Assembly (NCBI GenBank): GCA_965248855.1
Contig: CBDFKQ010000004.1
Span: forward strand, 1 to 64,000
Reading direction: 5' to 3'
Source: CBDFKQ01 sp965248855
GTDB lineage: Bacteria; Bacteroidota; Bacteroidia; Cytophagales; 172606-1
DNA: 64,000 nt
Below the pieces are notes generated by a model. The model searched no databases and was not told where the DNA came from. It was given only the letters and a program-made list of their open reading frames with translations. Of the stretch, positions 9,345 to 18,054 are shown piece after piece. Both the position numbers and the translations under genes were made by a program. The stretch's first letter is position 1. Every line of letters starts with the position of its first letter.

Positions 9345-10493
9345 TTGGAACTTTCTCTATTTTTTAGTCCTCTTATTCGAAGCGATTTCTCAGAATACAA
9401 TTCCATTAATTGCTTATTTGATACAATTGAAATTCATTTTGAAAAATTACCCGATTGGCAATCTGCACATTTAGCAATCATTGGAGTGCCGGAGGAGCGT
9501 GGAACAGAAAAAAATATCGGGACTAATAAGGCTCCAAATGCTGTTAGAAAAACTTTATATTCTTTAAAAAAAGGAAAAGGGATTTGGGCAGTTGTTGATT
9601 TGGGAAATTTAAGATTGGGTGAAACAAAAGAAGAAACAAACTTGCGTTTAAAAGAAGTTTGTGAAACTTTAATAATTTTTAATGTAATACCAATTATCAT
9701 CGGTGGGTCGCATGATATTATGTATGGGCAATATTTAAGTTACGAACACCTTGGAGAGGATGTTAATATTTTAAATATTGATGCTTTTGCCGATATGGAA
9801 TCTGAAAGTGAATTTTCATCGGAGAAACATATACAAAATATATTTTTTCATCAACCTAATTTTTTATTTAATTATACACTTTTTGCATATCAAACATATT
9901 TAGTTGGCGATGATATAATCAGGATTTTAGAAAAAATAGGACAAAAATCAATTCGATTGGGGCAGGTTAGGGAAAGTTTAAAAGAAGCAGAACCTTATAT
10001 AAGAGAAGCAAATTTAATTTCGTTCGATATTTCGTCAATTAAAAGAAATGATGCTCCTGCCAATGCCAAAGCGCAAGCATTTGGATTGACATCAGATGAA
10101 GCCTGCCAAATTTGTTGGTATGCCGGTTTATCAGAAAGGATGACCTCCATTGGTTTTTATGAGTTTAACCCTGATTTGGATTTATTTAACCAAACTGCAG
10201 AAGTATTGGCTACAATGATTTGGTATGTTATTGAAGGATTTTACCATCGCACACATGAAGAACCTTTTAATAGTAATGCCTTCTCAAAATATACAGTAAC
10301 GCTTTCGCAAAAAAACTCTTCCGACATTGTTTTTTATAAAGACAATTCAATTGAAAAGTGGTGGATGGAAGTGCCGCATCCCCGTTTAAAAAATAAAATA
10401 TTATACCTCCCTTGTAGTCATTCAGATTACATTATAGCTACTCAAGGAGAATTACCTTACAGATGGGTAATTGCAACCGGTAAAATGTTTTGA
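9345..10493 (+). CDS. arginase/formimidoylglutamase-fold protein with degenerate metal site
   Basis: 382 aa of the ureohydrolase fold. The usual metal motifs can be located but are altered. GGSHDIMYGQY keeps a His. The DAHxD motif reads IDAFADME (His to Phe). The DxDxxDP motif reads SFDISSIKRNDAP (second Asp to Ser, third lost). This agrees with a Bacteroidota-specific arginase-like paralogue family I recall, distinct from true formimidoylglutamase, and suggests that it cannot bind a normal Mn pair. The TTG start at 9345 gives MELSLFFSP, similar to the family start. The role is unknown; it may be structural or act on another ligand. Confidence 0.75.
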   Translation: MELSLFFSPLIRSDFSEYNSINCLFDTIEIHFEKLPDWQSAHLAIIGVPEERGTEKNIGTNKAPNAVRKTLYSLKKGKGIWAVVDLGNLRLGETKEETNLRLKEVCETLIIFNVIPIIIGGSHDIMYGQYLSYEHLGEDVNILNIDAFADMESESEFSSEKHIQNIFFHQPNFLFNYTLFAYQTYLVGDDIIRILEKIGQKSIRLGQVRESLKEAEPYIREANLISFDISSIKRNDAPANAKAQAFGLTSDEACQICWYAGLSERMTSIGFYEFNPDLDLFNQTAEVLATMIWYVIEGFYHRTHEEPFNSNAFSKYTVTLSQKNSSDIVFYKDNSIEKWWMEVPHPRLKNKILYLPCSHSDYIIATQGELPYRWVIATGKMF

Positions 10494-10529
10494 ATTGAAA
10501 AAGATTATTTTAAGAGAATTTAAAAAATA

Positions 10530-10537
10530 TATATTTG
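10530..10537 (+). promoter_or_regulatory. Bacteroidota-type -7 box upstream of rfbA
   Basis: TATATTTG is a full match to TAnnTTTG, 63 bp before the rfbA ATG. No clear TTTG-type -33 element is seen, so support is partial. Confidence 0.35.
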
Positions 10538-10600
10538 TGAAATTTTATTTTTAATATTTTCCAACCATTTTACTTTCGAACAAACGAATTAAAATTATTT

Positions 10601-11461
10601 ATGAAAGGAATTATCTTAGCCGGCGGCTCCGGTACAAGGCTTCATCCCCTCACGTTGGCAGTAAGTAAACAATTAATGCCCGTTTATGATAAGCCAATGA
10701 TTTACTACCCACTGTCAACTTTAATGATGGCCGGCATAAGAGAGATTTTAATTATTTCCACTCCTCATGATTTGCCTATGTTCGAAAAACTTTTGGGTGA
10801 CGGCACAACATTGGGGTGTTCCTTTCAATATGCAGTTCAACCTGAACCAAATGGTTTGGCACAAGCATTTGTAATTGGCGAAAAATTTATTGGGAATGAA
10901 AAAGCAGCTTTAATATTGGGAGATAATATATTTTATGGTTCCGGCTTAAGAAATTTATTAAAAGAAAATAATAATCCTACAGGTGGAATGGTTTTCGCAT
11001 ACCATGTAACCGACCCTGAAAGATATGGTGTAGTTGAATTTGATAAAAATAATAAGGCTATTTCAATTGAGGAAAAACCAAAAGAACCAAAATCTCATTT
11101 CGCGGTGCCCGGTTTATATTTTTATGATAACGATGTGATCGAAATTGCAAAAAGTTTAAAGCCAAGCCCGAGAGGTGAATACGAAATTACTGATGTGAAT
11201 AAAGAGTACCTTCAAAAAGGTAAATTAAAAGTAGGAATTCTTGATAGAGGTACGGCATGGTTAGATACAGGAACATTTACATCTCTAATGCAGGCATCTA
11301 ATTTTGTTCAGGTTATTGAGGAAAGGCAGGGATTAAAAATAGGTTGTATTGAAGAGGTTGCTTTTAGAGAAGGTTTTATAAATGCCCAACAATTAAAATC
11401 AGTTGCCAATCCTTTAGTAAAAAGCGGATATGGAAAATATTTAATGAGTATTGTAGATTAA
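10601..11461 (+). CDS. rfbA: glucose-1-phosphate thymidylyltransferase
   Basis: 286 aa. The nucleotide-binding signature GGSGTRLHPLT is at residues 8-18, with VSKQLMPVYDKPMIYYPLS and EKPKEPKSHFAVPGLYFYD, all typical of RmlA/RfbA. The enzyme joins dTTP and glucose-1-phosphate to make dTDP-glucose, the first step of dTDP-rhamnose and related sugars for surface polysaccharide. The other rml genes are not adjacent. ATG start with MKGIILAGG is standard. Confidence 0.96.
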   Translation: MKGIILAGGSGTRLHPLTLAVSKQLMPVYDKPMIYYPLSTLMMAGIREILIISTPHDLPMFEKLLGDGTTLGCSFQYAVQPEPNGLAQAFVIGEKFIGNEKAALILGDNIFYGSGLRNLLKENNNPTGGMVFAYHVTDPERYGVVEFDKNNKAISIEEKPKEPKSHFAVPGLYFYDNDVIEIAKSLKPSPRGEYEITDVNKEYLQKGKLKVGILDRGTAWLDTGTFTSLMQASNFVQVIEERQGLKIGCIEEVAFREGFINAQQLKSVANPLVKSGYGKYLMSIVD

Positions 11462-11577
11462 AAAAGGGTTTAGATATAATAAAGATGAGTTTTATACAAT
11501 TCTAAATTATTTATTATCTTTTTACAAAAAATATGATTTATAAAATGCATAATCGGTTATAATTATAAAAATGATAA

Positions 11578-11585
11578 TATATTTG
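11578..11585 (+). promoter_or_regulatory. -7 box candidate ahead of the copper-cluster genes
   Basis: TATATTTG, an exact TAnnTTTG match, 113 bp before ATG 11699. A -33 element is not evident. Confidence 0.3.
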
Positions 11586-11698
11586 TGAATCAATCAGTAC
11601 AATATAAATTTTAATTTTGTAATTCAATTTGTGATAAATTGAAGGATGTAGAATGTACTACTGCTTCTTTTGATTTTACATTCTCAATACAAGTTTTG

Positions 11699-12076
11699 AT
11701 GTTAAGAAAAACCATTATCTATACATTAATTTTTTCTCTAACGCTCCACAGCTTTAGCAGATTAGGGATATTGGTTAACTTTTACATGAATCAAAACATT
11801 ATTGTTGCCAAACTTTGCGAAAACCGCGATAAGCCAAAGCTGCATTGTGATGGAAAGTGTTACCTGGCAAAAAAAATAAAAATCGCAGAGGATGAAGAAA
11901 AGAAGAATGCCTCGACAGTTCAAAAAGCACAGGAAATACAATTATTCTCTAATCAATTAATTAATTTTTCTTTTTGCCAACCGGTTAAATTACTCTTATC
12001 GGAATGGAGTTCATTTATTTTTTTAATAAAAAGCTCCAAAAATGCCCTTTCTGTTTTTCATCCCCCTCAGTTTTAA
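11699..12076 (+). CDS. small Cys-containing membrane-anchored protein
   Basis: 125 aa starting at ATG 11699 (the frame also reaches a TTG at 11639). It has an N-terminal hydrophobic segment (MLRKTIIYTLIFSLTLHSFS), then CENRDKPKLHCDGKCYLAKK with three Cys, a Lys/Glu-rich linker, and an end in FHPPQF. I recall this layout (Cys, KPxLxCxGKCYL, final FHPP) as a Bacteroidota family of unknown function found near MbnP-type and metal-related genes. The Cys cluster suggests metal or thiol chemistry in the periplasm; this is an inference. Confidence 0.6.
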   Translation: MLRKTIIYTLIFSLTLHSFSRLGILVNFYMNQNIIVAKLCENRDKPKLHCDGKCYLAKKIKIAEDEEKKNASTVQKAQEIQLFSNQLINFSFCQPVKLLLSEWSSFIFLIKSSKNALSVFHPPQF

Positions 12077-12267
12077 GCACACTTAATTTTAACCTTGTTA
12101 ATTGAAATACTGCAATTTATTGGCATTTGGGCTGATGAATTAAAAAAAATTCTTTGTCAAACATGCTTCATAATCTGTCGGCTAAACTGAGCTGTCAAAT
12201 CATACATTCTAAAAATCTATATAGGAATTATATTTCCCGTAATATTCATAAAATAAAAATTTAAAAA

Positions 12268-13122
12268 ATGAGATTTATAAATCATTCTAAAACTATCATT
12301 CTGTTTACATTAATAATTTTTGCTATTACTTCATGCAAAAAAGATGACGAAAATCCCGGGTTTGACCCTAATGGAAAGGGGAGCCTGATCATTCATTTTG
12401 ACAATGTAGCCGGCAATCAGGAATTGATATTAAATACCAAAACCTATACAACAAGTTATGGTGATTATGTTAATATTTCAAAAATTCAATATTACATCAG
12501 CAATATAAAATTGAAAAATACTAACGGAACGGAATATGTTATTCCTGTTGACAGCAGTTATTTTTTAGTGCAGGAAGCGGATGCGGAATCGCAGGAAGTG
12601 AAATTAAAAAATATCCCTTTTGGTGATTATAATGGTGTGACATTTACTGTAGGTGTGGATAGCCTTCGCAATACTGTTGATGTAAGTAAAAGCACAGGCG
12701 CCTTGGATATTGGAGTGAGTGATAAAGGTGGAGACATGTATTGGAACGGGAACATGGGTTATATATTTTTAAAATTGGAAGGCACATCACCTAATGCCCC
12801 ATTGGATAAAACATCCAACACCAAGCGTTTTTTATATCACATTGGTGGGTATGGTGGAATGACCGATAAAACAATTAATAATTTAAAAATTATTTCTCTG
12901 TCAACAGGAACCGGTAAAGCAATGGTAAGATCGGACATTGAACCCGAAATCCATTTGGCAATAGATGTTTTAAAAGCATTTGGTGATGGTATAAATGCTG
13001 CAACTAAAATTGACCTTGCCAACAATCCGGTAGTAATGTGGGGCGATTATTCAAAAAATATTGCAAATAACTATGTACATATGTTTGAGTACGACCACGT
13101 TCACAACGATGTGATAAAATAA
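12268..13122 (+). CDS. MbnP-family lipoprotein (probable copper binding)
   Basis: 284 aa. A lipoprotein signal (IIFAITSCKKDD; lipid on the Cys) leads into an MbnP-like domain: GSLIIHFDNVAGNQELIL, VNISKIQYYISNIKLKN, the central DMYWNGNMGYIFLKLEG, and a final His-rich VHMFEYDHVHND. MbnP proteins, relatives of MopE/CorA, bind copper and are usually matured by a di-haem partner, MbnH, that oxidises a Trp. No MbnH is present here. The surrounding HMA and CxxCxC genes support copper or another soft metal. Family call fairly firm; metal is inferred. Confidence 0.8.
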   Translation: MRFINHSKTIILFTLIIFAITSCKKDDENPGFDPNGKGSLIIHFDNVAGNQELILNTKTYTTSYGDYVNISKIQYYISNIKLKNTNGTEYVIPVDSSYFLVQEADAESQEVKLKNIPFGDYNGVTFTVGVDSLRNTVDVSKSTGALDIGVSDKGGDMYWNGNMGYIFLKLEGTSPNAPLDKTSNTKRFLYHIGGYGGMTDKTINNLKIISLSTGTGKAMVRSDIEPEIHLAIDVLKAFGDGINAATKIDLANNPVVMWGDYSKNIANNYVHMFEYDHVHNDVIK

Positions 13123-13132
13123 ATCTTAAAAG

Positions 13133-13196
13133 AAAACCGGTATGCTTTTATGTGCGCTATATTATTCCGCAACGTGACAATAAGCTGCCGGTTTTG
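13133..13196. terminator. possible terminator with long loop
   Basis: AAAACCGG and CCGGTTTT arms are separated by 47 bases behind the MbnP gene. The long loop makes this weak. Confidence 0.3.
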
Positions 13197-13295
13197 TAAC
13201 GAGATGAAAAGTAAAAAACCCATTTCATTTTTTTAAACCGCTCACTACAATGGTTTCTTACAAACAAAATATTTTCAGCATAAAAAAAAATTAAT

Positions 13296-14231
13296 ATGAA
13301 AAAACTTTTAGTGCTTTTATTTATTTCTGTCTCTTTTATTTTTTCTTCATATCAGGGTGCGCAGGCATGTGATGTTTGCGGGTGCGGAGTAGGTAATTAT
13401 TATTTTGGTATCATGCCCCAGTTTCATAAAAACTTCCTTGGCTTGAGATACCGCTACCGTACCTTCACTTCGCATGTAGGTGACAGTCAATATTCACAAT
13501 CAATCTTTGGTAATGAAGAAATGTTTCAAAGTACCGAAATATGGGCAAGGTTCTATCCTCTCCCAAAAGTGCAAATCCTTGCTTTTATTCCAATGAATTA
13601 TAATAAACAATATGAAAATGGTACCGGCATTACGCATCACTTGCAGGGATTAGGAGATGCATCTTTATTTATAAATTATAACCCGGTAAATACTACCTCC
13701 GATACCAATACTATTCTTAAGCACAATTTATTATTGGGAGGGGGGATAAAATTACCAACGGGAAAATACAAATTTGATGAAAATGACAAGATCAATGTAA
13801 ACAATGCCAACTTTCAGTTAGGTTCAGGTAGTGTTGATTTTATGTTGAACATGGTTTATACTGTCAGATATAAAAAAATAGGCTTAAGTTCTGATATTAC
13901 TTATAAAATGAATGGTATTAATAATAATAATTATCGGTTCGGTAACCGGTTAAGCGGTGGTATTAATCTGTTTTATGTACAAAGGATAGATAATTTTACA
14001 ATTATGCCCTCAGTGGGGACCTATTTGGAAAAAGCTTATTACGATCATAAAAAAAATGTTATTGTTTATCAGACAGGCGGGACGGCATCTCTTGGTTCGG
14101 CAGGGATTGATACTTATTTTAAAAACTTTTCGATAGGTATTAATTATCAAAAACCAATATCTCAAAACCTATCTGATGGGATGAGTGTAGCTCATGCGAG
14201 AGCAACTGTACACCTTACATATTTGTTTTAA
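13296..14231 (+). CDS. outer-membrane beta-barrel protein with N-terminal CxxCxC motif
   Basis: 311 aa. A signal peptide is followed directly by ACDVCGCGVGNYYFG, so the mature protein starts with a CxxCxC site able to bind a thiophilic metal. The rest alternates short amphipathic strands and Asn/Gly turns (FLGLRYRYRTF, NLLLGGGIKLPTGKY, ISLNL-like strands, final VHLTYLF), as expected for an outer-membrane barrel ending in Phe. Similar proteins are often annotated as transporter or MetA-like and occur with MbnP genes. Substrate is not shown by the sequence. Confidence 0.7.
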   Translation: MKKLLVLLFISVSFIFSSYQGAQACDVCGCGVGNYYFGIMPQFHKNFLGLRYRYRTFTSHVGDSQYSQSIFGNEEMFQSTEIWARFYPLPKVQILAFIPMNYNKQYENGTGITHHLQGLGDASLFINYNPVNTTSDTNTILKHNLLLGGGIKLPTGKYKFDENDKINVNNANFQLGSGSVDFMLNMVYTVRYKKIGLSSDITYKMNGINNNNYRFGNRLSGGINLFYVQRIDNFTIMPSVGTYLEKAYYDHKKNVIVYQTGGTASLGSAGIDTYFKNFSIGINYQKPISQNLSDGMSVAHARATVHLTYLF

Positions 14232-14363
14232 TAAGTATGGCGAAAACTATATTTGATTGTAATGGCAGTAAATTATTAATTAAATCATTTTTAAAATAAA
14301 GTAATAACGGTTTAAAATTAAAATTTGTTTTTGTACGTTTCCTAAAAATAAAGTTTAATTTAT

Positions 14364-14858
14364 ATGTTGAATCGGAAAGCTTTTTTATTTATTTTTATTA
14401 CGATATTTTCAGTATTATCCATTAATGCACAAACAAACACTGTTATTATTGATGTAAATGGACTTACCTGCTCATTATGCTCCAAAGCGGTTGAAAAAAA
14501 AATGAGACAGCTAGATTTTGTGCAGTCAGTAAAAATGGATCTTAACAGTAATGAAGCCAGCGTTAGTATTGATTTTTCTAAAAATCCCGATTGGAACCTG
14601 TTGGCAAAATCGGTATATGAAGCCGGTTTTTCTATAGGAAATTTTAGAGTTCCATCCTGCGAAAAAACCTCACAACTATTACAAAGTGGAGATTGTATAA
14701 ATGATTATGCCTTTGTAGGAGCGAATGGAAAAAGAGAAAACCCTGATTATTATGTATTGATTGGAAAATATTTTATGACTTCAAAGGTTTATTCTTCATG
14801 GAAAAAAAAACAAATCTTGGCCTCCGATCCTGATAAAAATCTATATTATTACTATTAA
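14364..14858 (+). CDS. secreted heavy-metal-associated (HMA) domain protein
   Basis: 164 aa with a signal peptide (ending SINAQ). An HMA ferredoxin-like fold follows: VIIDVNGLTCSLCSKAVEKK carries the metal-binding CxxC, and SVKMDLNSNEASVSIDF is the second half. Location outside the cytoplasm is unusual compared with cytosolic copper chaperones but known in Bacteroidota. The C-terminal about 70 residues, with Cys in SCEKTSQLLQSGDC, are unassigned. Its stop overlaps the next start by one base, so the two are translationally coupled. Confidence 0.82.
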   Translation: MLNRKAFLFIFITIFSVLSINAQTNTVIIDVNGLTCSLCSKAVEKKMRQLDFVQSVKMDLNSNEASVSIDFSKNPDWNLLAKSVYEAGFSIGNFRVPSCEKTSQLLQSGDCINDYAFVGANGKRENPDYYVLIGKYFMTSKVYSSWKKKQILASDPDKNLYYYY

Positions 14859-15844
14859 TGCTACGTTTTATTTTAGTTATAGGCTTTTTAAACGCCTGTA
14901 TTCATTTAAATGCACAAGAGTTATTTCCTTATGCCGAGCCGGCATCTACAATTCCTAAAGGCGTAGTTGGCTTTCGAGTGTCTTATCAAAGCTATAAGGA
15001 ATTATCGACAAACAGGATAAAAAACTGGTATGGTTTGCGCTCAATGTATGGGCTTACGTCAAAATGGACTGTAATGTCCACCTTAGGAATATCAAACCAT
15101 CATTTCGAAAAGTTTCCTCCCGAAATATTACTATATTTATTTAACCACCATTTAATAAAATATAAACCCGCCCCATATCTCATTGAAGGTATTAATTTTT
15201 ACTCCAAGTACAGGTTTTATACGTTTGACCAACACCACAAACATATTCGTTTATCTTTTATTTCAGAAACTTGTAAATCGTTCATCGCCCATGATGAAGC
15301 AGAACCCACTTTGATGACAGATAATTCAGGATTTGGTTTAGGATTAATAGGTACCTTTTTAATTAATCGCTTCGCCATTTCTGCAACAGCAGAGTACATC
15401 CATCCATTTCTTTATAAACAAAAATCAGATAATATTACTTTTAAATCCGGTGACGGCAAATTGGCAACCATATCGGCAGGTTATCGATTATGGCCAATCA
15501 AGTATTCGTCATATTCAAATTTTAATTTAAATATTTATGTTGAATTTACATTAAAGCAATTTGAGGGATCTGAAATCACAAAAAATGGAAATGCATTGGA
15601 TTATAAATCTTATTTTCTAAAACAACCATATGCTTTGCCTATTTCTTATAATGCTTTAAATGCCGGGTCATATATTGAAGGGCGTTATTTTATACAAGTT
15701 ATAAGTAACTCAAATAACAGAGTTGATTTAGGTGTGACAATGGATATTAAAAACCGCTCTTATAATCATTGGAACCCGATGGTAAATATACAGTACCAGG
15801 CTTATGTATTTAATAATAAAAGAAAAAACATTTCAATAAAATAG
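14858..15844 (+). CDS. putative outer-membrane beta-barrel protein
   Basis: 328 aa. A signal peptide (MLRFILVIGFLNACIHLNAQ) leads into ELFPYAEPASTIPKGVVGFR and many alternating strands; Tyr, Phe and Asn are common. The opening resembles barrel proteins of the same clusters (AEPASTIPKG). It starts on the last base of the HMA gene stop (TAATG), so both products are probably made together. A metal-related export or uptake role is inferred from context alone. Confidence 0.6.
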   Translation: MLRFILVIGFLNACIHLNAQELFPYAEPASTIPKGVVGFRVSYQSYKELSTNRIKNWYGLRSMYGLTSKWTVMSTLGISNHHFEKFPPEILLYLFNHHLIKYKPAPYLIEGINFYSKYRFYTFDQHHKHIRLSFISETCKSFIAHDEAEPTLMTDNSGFGLGLIGTFLINRFAISATAEYIHPFLYKQKSDNITFKSGDGKLATISAGYRLWPIKYSSYSNFNLNIYVEFTLKQFEGSEITKNGNALDYKSYFLKQPYALPISYNALNAGSYIEGRYFIQVISNSNNRVDLGVTMDIKNRSYNHWNPMVNIQYQAYVFNNKRKNISIK

Positions 15845-15902
15845 AATCCCGAATTATTAAAGATTTAAGGAAAACGATGATTTATTTCTTGAATACTTAA
15901 TT

Positions 15903-15930
15903 ATTAAAATATCAAAATAACGATATTGAT
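15903..15930. repeat. 28-bp AT-rich dispersed repeat, copy 1
   Basis: The 28 bases are the exact reverse complement of 39501-39528. They contain an imperfect palindrome (ATATCAAAATAACGATAT) in the gap between two convergent genes, where a terminator role is possible. Looser relatives occur near 8045, 31725 and 44420. Confidence 0.7.
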
Positions 15931-15969
15931 AAAACGATAAATGGTAATCCTAATTCAGACAAATCTCCC

Positions 15970-17862
15970 TCACATCCATTTCTTCCACCAATATTGAAAT
16001 ACTATTAAACCCCAAACCCTGCTTACAGAATCTTCAGGATTAGAGGAAAAAACTTTTTGTTTTATTTTATTAATTTCAATAACATCAAAAATACCTTGAT
16101 CTGAAATAAATTTATTGCTTAATAAATCATCATCTATCAATGATTTTAGTTCTTTATTAAACCATTTATGCAGGGGTACTTCAAAGCCCTGCTTGGGCCT
16201 TCTGTAAAGTTCAGGAGGTAAAATATCTTTAAACGTATCCTGAAGGATTTTCTTTTTCATAATACCATCAATTTTATAATCTGTAGGTAAAGAAAAAGCA
16301 AATTCAACCACTCTGTAATCCAGAAAAGGGTTTCGCACTTCCAGGCTGTTAGCCATACTCATCAAATCCACTTTTGTGAGCATATCATTGGTTAAAACAA
16401 AATTTAAATCGGTAAATAAAAATCCTTCAAAATCATCTTCGTTTATAAATTTTAATATATCCGATTTCCTGTCATCAAATGTTGACTGATGTGCTAAATT
16501 TTTACTGTTAAGGTTTAATAAAGCCATCACATTTTTTTCGTCGGTAAAAGTTGCCAATCGCCAATAACGATCTTTTGCATTCATTTTACTGATTTCGGCA
16601 AATTTTTGCAGCTGACGAATTTTATTCGATAAAAAAGAATTTCTGGATTTTGGTAAAATATCCCACACGTTTTTTAACGATGAAACCAGTTTGCTTTCCC
16701 AACTTGTGTTTCTTATTCTCCATTCTGCCTCATGTTTATTGTAACCTGCAAAAATTTCATCAGCACCATCACCCGAAAGGGCAACGGTAACTTTTTCTTT
16801 AGTTTTTTTACTTAAAATATAAACTGCAAGAGCCGACGAATCGGCAAAGGGTTCATCATTATAGTCAAGCATTTCGAATAAATGCCCGTATAAATCATTA
16901 TTAGTGAGCGAAAACGTAGTATGATTGGTTTTAAATTTTTCGGCAACCAACTCTGCATATTTAGTTTCATCAAAATAAGGTTCATCGCGATAGCCAATTG
17001 AAAAAGTATCCAATTTATTAGTATGATTAGATGCAAGAGCCACAATAACAGACGAATCAATACCGCCAGATAAAAAAGCGCCTAATGGAACATCAGAAAC
17101 CATCCTGCTTTTTACGGAATCGCACATTAAATCTTTTAAATGGATTTTTGCATTTTCGTAGCCTCCCTCAAACTTCTCTTTGGTTTGGCTTAACAAACCA
17201 TAATATTTTTTAATTGTAATGTCCCTCTTCTTTACCTGAATAAAATGCCCGGGCATTAATTTATAAATATTTTTAAAAATGGTATTGGGTGCCGGGATAT
17301 AATTTAATTGAAGATATTGTTGAAGTGAGGTATAATCTAAAACTTTTTCTATTCTATAACTTAACAATGCTTTTATTTCGGAAGCAAAAATAAACCTGTC
17401 TTCATCATAAAAATAAACCAAAGGTTTTACTCCATATCGGTCTCTGGCTAAAAATAAACTTTCTTCAACGTTATCATAAATTGCAAAAGCAAAAAAACCA
17501 TTAAGTTTATGCAAACATTCTTCACCTTCCAACGCGAATAAATTTACAAGCACTTCTGTATCCGAATCTGATTTAAAAGAAATTCCTTTTCCAATTAAAT
17601 CTTCACGTAAAATTTTGAAATTAAAAATTTCGCCATTAAACACAATCATATACCTGCCCGAGGCATCTTTCATAGGTTGGCGGCCGGTTCGTTTTGTATC
17701 TATAATTGATAAACGCCTGTGACCGAGGCCAACCATACCTTCATAAAAAGAATCAAAATCATCCGGTCCGCGTTTCTCTAATGCGTTCATTGATTTTTGA
17801 ACGTTGATTTGAGACATTTGACCAATCATATTGTAAGCAAGGACGCCGGTAATGCCGCACAT
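15970..17862 (-). CDS. asnB: asparagine synthetase (glutamine-hydrolysing)
   Basis: 630 aa. The start is set at 17862 so that Cys2 becomes the N-terminal nucleophile (MCGITGVLAY); 28 upstream codons in the same frame would block this. The glutaminase domain (1-200) has RGPDDFDSF, GHRRLSIID and MIVFNGEIFNF. The synthetase domain carries the ATP pyrophosphatase loop SGGIDSSVI and SGDGADEIFAGYN. It makes Asn, or amidates a surface-polymer precursor, from Asp, ATP and Gln. Monocistronic. Confidence 0.93.
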   Translation of the reverse strand: MCGITGVLAYNMIGQMSQINVQKSMNALEKRGPDDFDSFYEGMVGLGHRRLSIIDTKRTGRQPMKDASGRYMIVFNGEIFNFKILREDLIGKGISFKSDSDTEVLVNLFALEGEECLHKLNGFFAFAIYDNVEESLFLARDRYGVKPLVYFYDEDRFIFASEIKALLSYRIEKVLDYTSLQQYLQLNYIPAPNTIFKNIYKLMPGHFIQVKKRDITIKKYYGLLSQTKEKFEGGYENAKIHLKDLMCDSVKSRMVSDVPLGAFLSGGIDSSVIVALASNHTNKLDTFSIGYRDEPYFDETKYAELVAEKFKTNHTTFSLTNNDLYGHLFEMLDYNDEPFADSSALAVYILSKKTKEKVTVALSGDGADEIFAGYNKHEAEWRIRNTSWESKLVSSLKNVWDILPKSRNSFLSNKIRQLQKFAEISKMNAKDRYWRLATFTDEKNVMALLNLNSKNLAHQSTFDDRKSDILKFINEDDFEGFLFTDLNFVLTNDMLTKVDLMSMANSLEVRNPFLDYRVVEFAFSLPTDYKIDGIMKKKILQDTFKDILPPELYRRPKQGFEVPLHKWFNKELKSLIDDDLLSNKFISDQGIFDVIEINKIKQKVFSSNPEDSVSRVWGLIVFQYWWKKWM

Positions 17863-18011
17863 TATATAAAATGGGATAGTTAATAATACTAAGAGAGAAC
17901 GAAGATGAGAATTGTTTTGGTCTGAAAAAATTATGATTAAATCCATTTAAGTTAACATAATGAAAAAAATATAAATTCTCATGGCTGTGACACCATAAGA
18001 ATTTATACAAA

Positions 18012-18046
18012 AAAAATCCTCACCGTTTCGGAGAGGATTTTTTTTT
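18012..18046 (-). terminator. terminator of the DAHP synthase gene
   Basis: AATCCTC and GAGGATT arms with an 11-base loop, flanked by long A and T runs. It may work in both directions. Confidence 0.8.
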
Positions 18047-18054
18047 AAGGATAA

